A DNA stretch of 64,000 nt, taken from NCBI GenBank assembly GCA_032191485.1, contig JAVDOI010000001.1, forward strand, positions 36,809,885 to 36,873,884, in the 5' to 3' direction. Shown here one piece after another: positions 62,850 to 64,000 of this stretch (its first letter is position 1; each line of letters starts with the position of its first letter). Under the pieces are notes generated by a model. The model was not told where the DNA came from. It made no database searches and saw nothing but the letters and a program-made list of their open reading frames with translations. The translations under genes were made by a program, and so were the position numbers. Source of the stretch: Leptoclinus maculatus (lineage: Eukaryota; Chordata; Actinopteri; Perciformes; Stichaeidae).

Positions 62850-63909
62850 AACAGTCCACTGAGAGTGGTATTTAGTGAGAACTGAGAAGTGATGTTTTTA
62901 TCTCTAGTACCATGATGGTTGACCTCCAGAGTTGTCATGCTGCAGCCTGAGGTTTCGCACTTCGCCTAGTGGGAAGGGTGTGGCCAGCAGGAACATATCG
63001 AAAGCTCCTCTCTCAAACACAGGCTTGTCAGGGTCCGTGAGGTTGTGTGCGTCGCTCTCGCCCTCTGAGCCAATCAGCTTCACTGTCACCTACAGGACAG
63101 CACAACAGACGGATGTAACAGCACTGGGTTCACACATCAGTGACCTGACCAGGATTGTGTTCAGGACCACACTAGTATAGCGTCATAGTTTAGTCCGCTT
63201 AAAACAAATTGTGTGTGTATATTTGACAAAACTACCAACCATCTTCAGAAGCAAACCATAGATTTAGACTGATGAGTGAATTTTTCAGTTCGGCTGGTTT
63301 TCATTCCTTTTCATTCTTTAACGTTTAACTTTATGATCCTCAAGAATTATATGAAATCAAACATCATTTTTGCCATTCAATGTATTCACATTCAGTTACC
63401 TCTATATATATAGTAGCTATTATTGTAAGTGGCTGGGTCCGCCATCTGCATATGTTCAGGTGTTGATCAGAATTTTCAAGTCAGTCTGAAAACAATAGTC
63501 AGCCTATAAACAGGTTTTGCTTGCTGTAAAAACCCCCCCTATCCATACTGACTATTGTTCATAAAAGCACCTTACTATTGTTTCAAGACATATTTAAAAA
63601 ATTGTGAACCTGTCCTTTAATAAGGAAGCTACCAAATTCAAGTATACACAATTTGTTGTAAACAGGCGTAAACATGCAGTATGGTTCTTTAAGCCAAGAT
63701 ATATGGTACCCTCAGTAAAATAATTATTCTATGAGCTATTCCAATTCTCTGTCATAAACATTAATAAGAAACAAACCATGATTATGTCAATGAGAGAAGG
63801 CTCTTACATTGGCAGTAGTCCCAGCATTCTTGCGATGGCCAGTTTGGACACCGATCAGATAGTTGTAATGAGCTCCTGGGTGGGTGTCTTCCAGCAGAGT
63901 CATCTTCAT
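59680..63909 (-). CDS. polycystin-1-like protein (PKD1L2/PKD1L3 type), internal part
   Basis: Polycystin-1 family membrane protein; relatives pair with TRPP channels in ciliary or chemical sensing. Minus-strand exons: 63909-63808, 63089-62911, 62620-62474, 62389-62187, 61344-61157, 60933-60801, 60439-60244, 60130-59911, 59764-59680. Phases agree at every junction, giving about 484 residues. In order: a PLAT domain (HYNYLIGVQTGHRKNAGTTA to VFHFFCDCWLS), TM1 (RVSCCMSLLLCTMAINIAFW), TM2 (GLLMFPINILIITIF), an acidic/Ser linker, TM3 (WLPWWCVFLGWFLLL), TM4 and TM5 (FESIFILQPLKVIGVAVVFA). The 5' end lies beyond the window. The expected polycystin/TRP-channel half after TM5 was not found. Adjacency to ist1 favours a PKD1L3 orthologue; PKD1L2 cannot be excluded. 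The first exon boundary (63909) is the least certain. Confidence 0.88.
62775..62848 (+). repeat. GT microsatellite in polycystin-like intron
   Basis: About 36 GT units between the second and third recognised exons of the minus-strand gene. Confidence 0.96.
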
Positions 63910-64000
63910 CTTTCAACATAAAACATTGTGGTGCATACTATGAATGTGTTGGCATGCATTGCTGTATTTGGGCAGTGGAATGAATATGAAGAGTTTTGTT

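Overview
The window is vertebrate nuclear DNA, almost certainly from a ray-finned (teleost) fish. Genes are split into short exons with GT/AG introns. Seven protein-coding genes are clearly recognisable orthologues of vertebrate genes and an eighth is a recognisable polycystin-1-like gene. Simple repeats are long and abundant (ATCT, GT, AT, poly-G), and several short dispersed repeats look typical of teleosts. There is no bacterial, phage or CRISPR content. The long ATCT, AT and CT open frames are microsatellite artefacts.

Layout. 1-16.2 kb is bdnf on the plus strand. It has at least two or three alternative non-coding first exons (about 1.2, 2.1 and 9.0 kb) spread over 13 kb, one coding exon (14.58-15.39 kb) and a conserved 3'UTR. 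18.8-23.2 kb is lin7c (plus), 27.2-29.2 kb rplp2 (plus) and 34.6-38.3 kb fth1 (plus), whose 5'UTR carries a textbook iron-responsive element. 39.3-42.1 kb is mcee (minus). It is head-to-head with mphosph10 (plus, 42.2-48.1 kb), with only 68 bp between the two start codons. 49.5-55.3 kb is ist1 (plus). It is tail-to-tail with a polycystin-1-like gene (minus, 59.7 kb to beyond the right edge). That gene shows its PLAT domain and first five membrane segments, but I cannot find the channel half.

How the genes relate. They do not form one pathway; they are an ordinary chromosomal neighbourhood of housekeeping genes beside one highly regulated neuronal gene. bdnf-lin7c, mcee-mphosph10 and ist1-PKD1L3 are neighbour pairs in mammals too, as I recall. 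Here the three blocks are joined together with rplp2 and fth1. Between genes lie dispersed repeats: a complete non-autonomous hAT element with perfect 8-bp target duplications (30.07-30.64 kb), a TIR element inside mphosph10, three copies of one AT-rich repeat family, and a C-rich minisatellite with retroelement-like signals.

Most notable observations: deep conservation of bdnf regulatory architecture (an exon I that ends in its own ATG, an RE1 silencer in exon II, a conserved exon IV); a 25-glycine microsatellite inside the ist1 reading frame; the apparent loss of the channel half of the polycystin gene; an in-frame tandem 3' splice site in lin7c; and clusters of a GTTAGC/GCTAAC word near most promoters. 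I found no convincing new multi-gene system. All family assignments are by reading the sequence; no alignment or database search was run.
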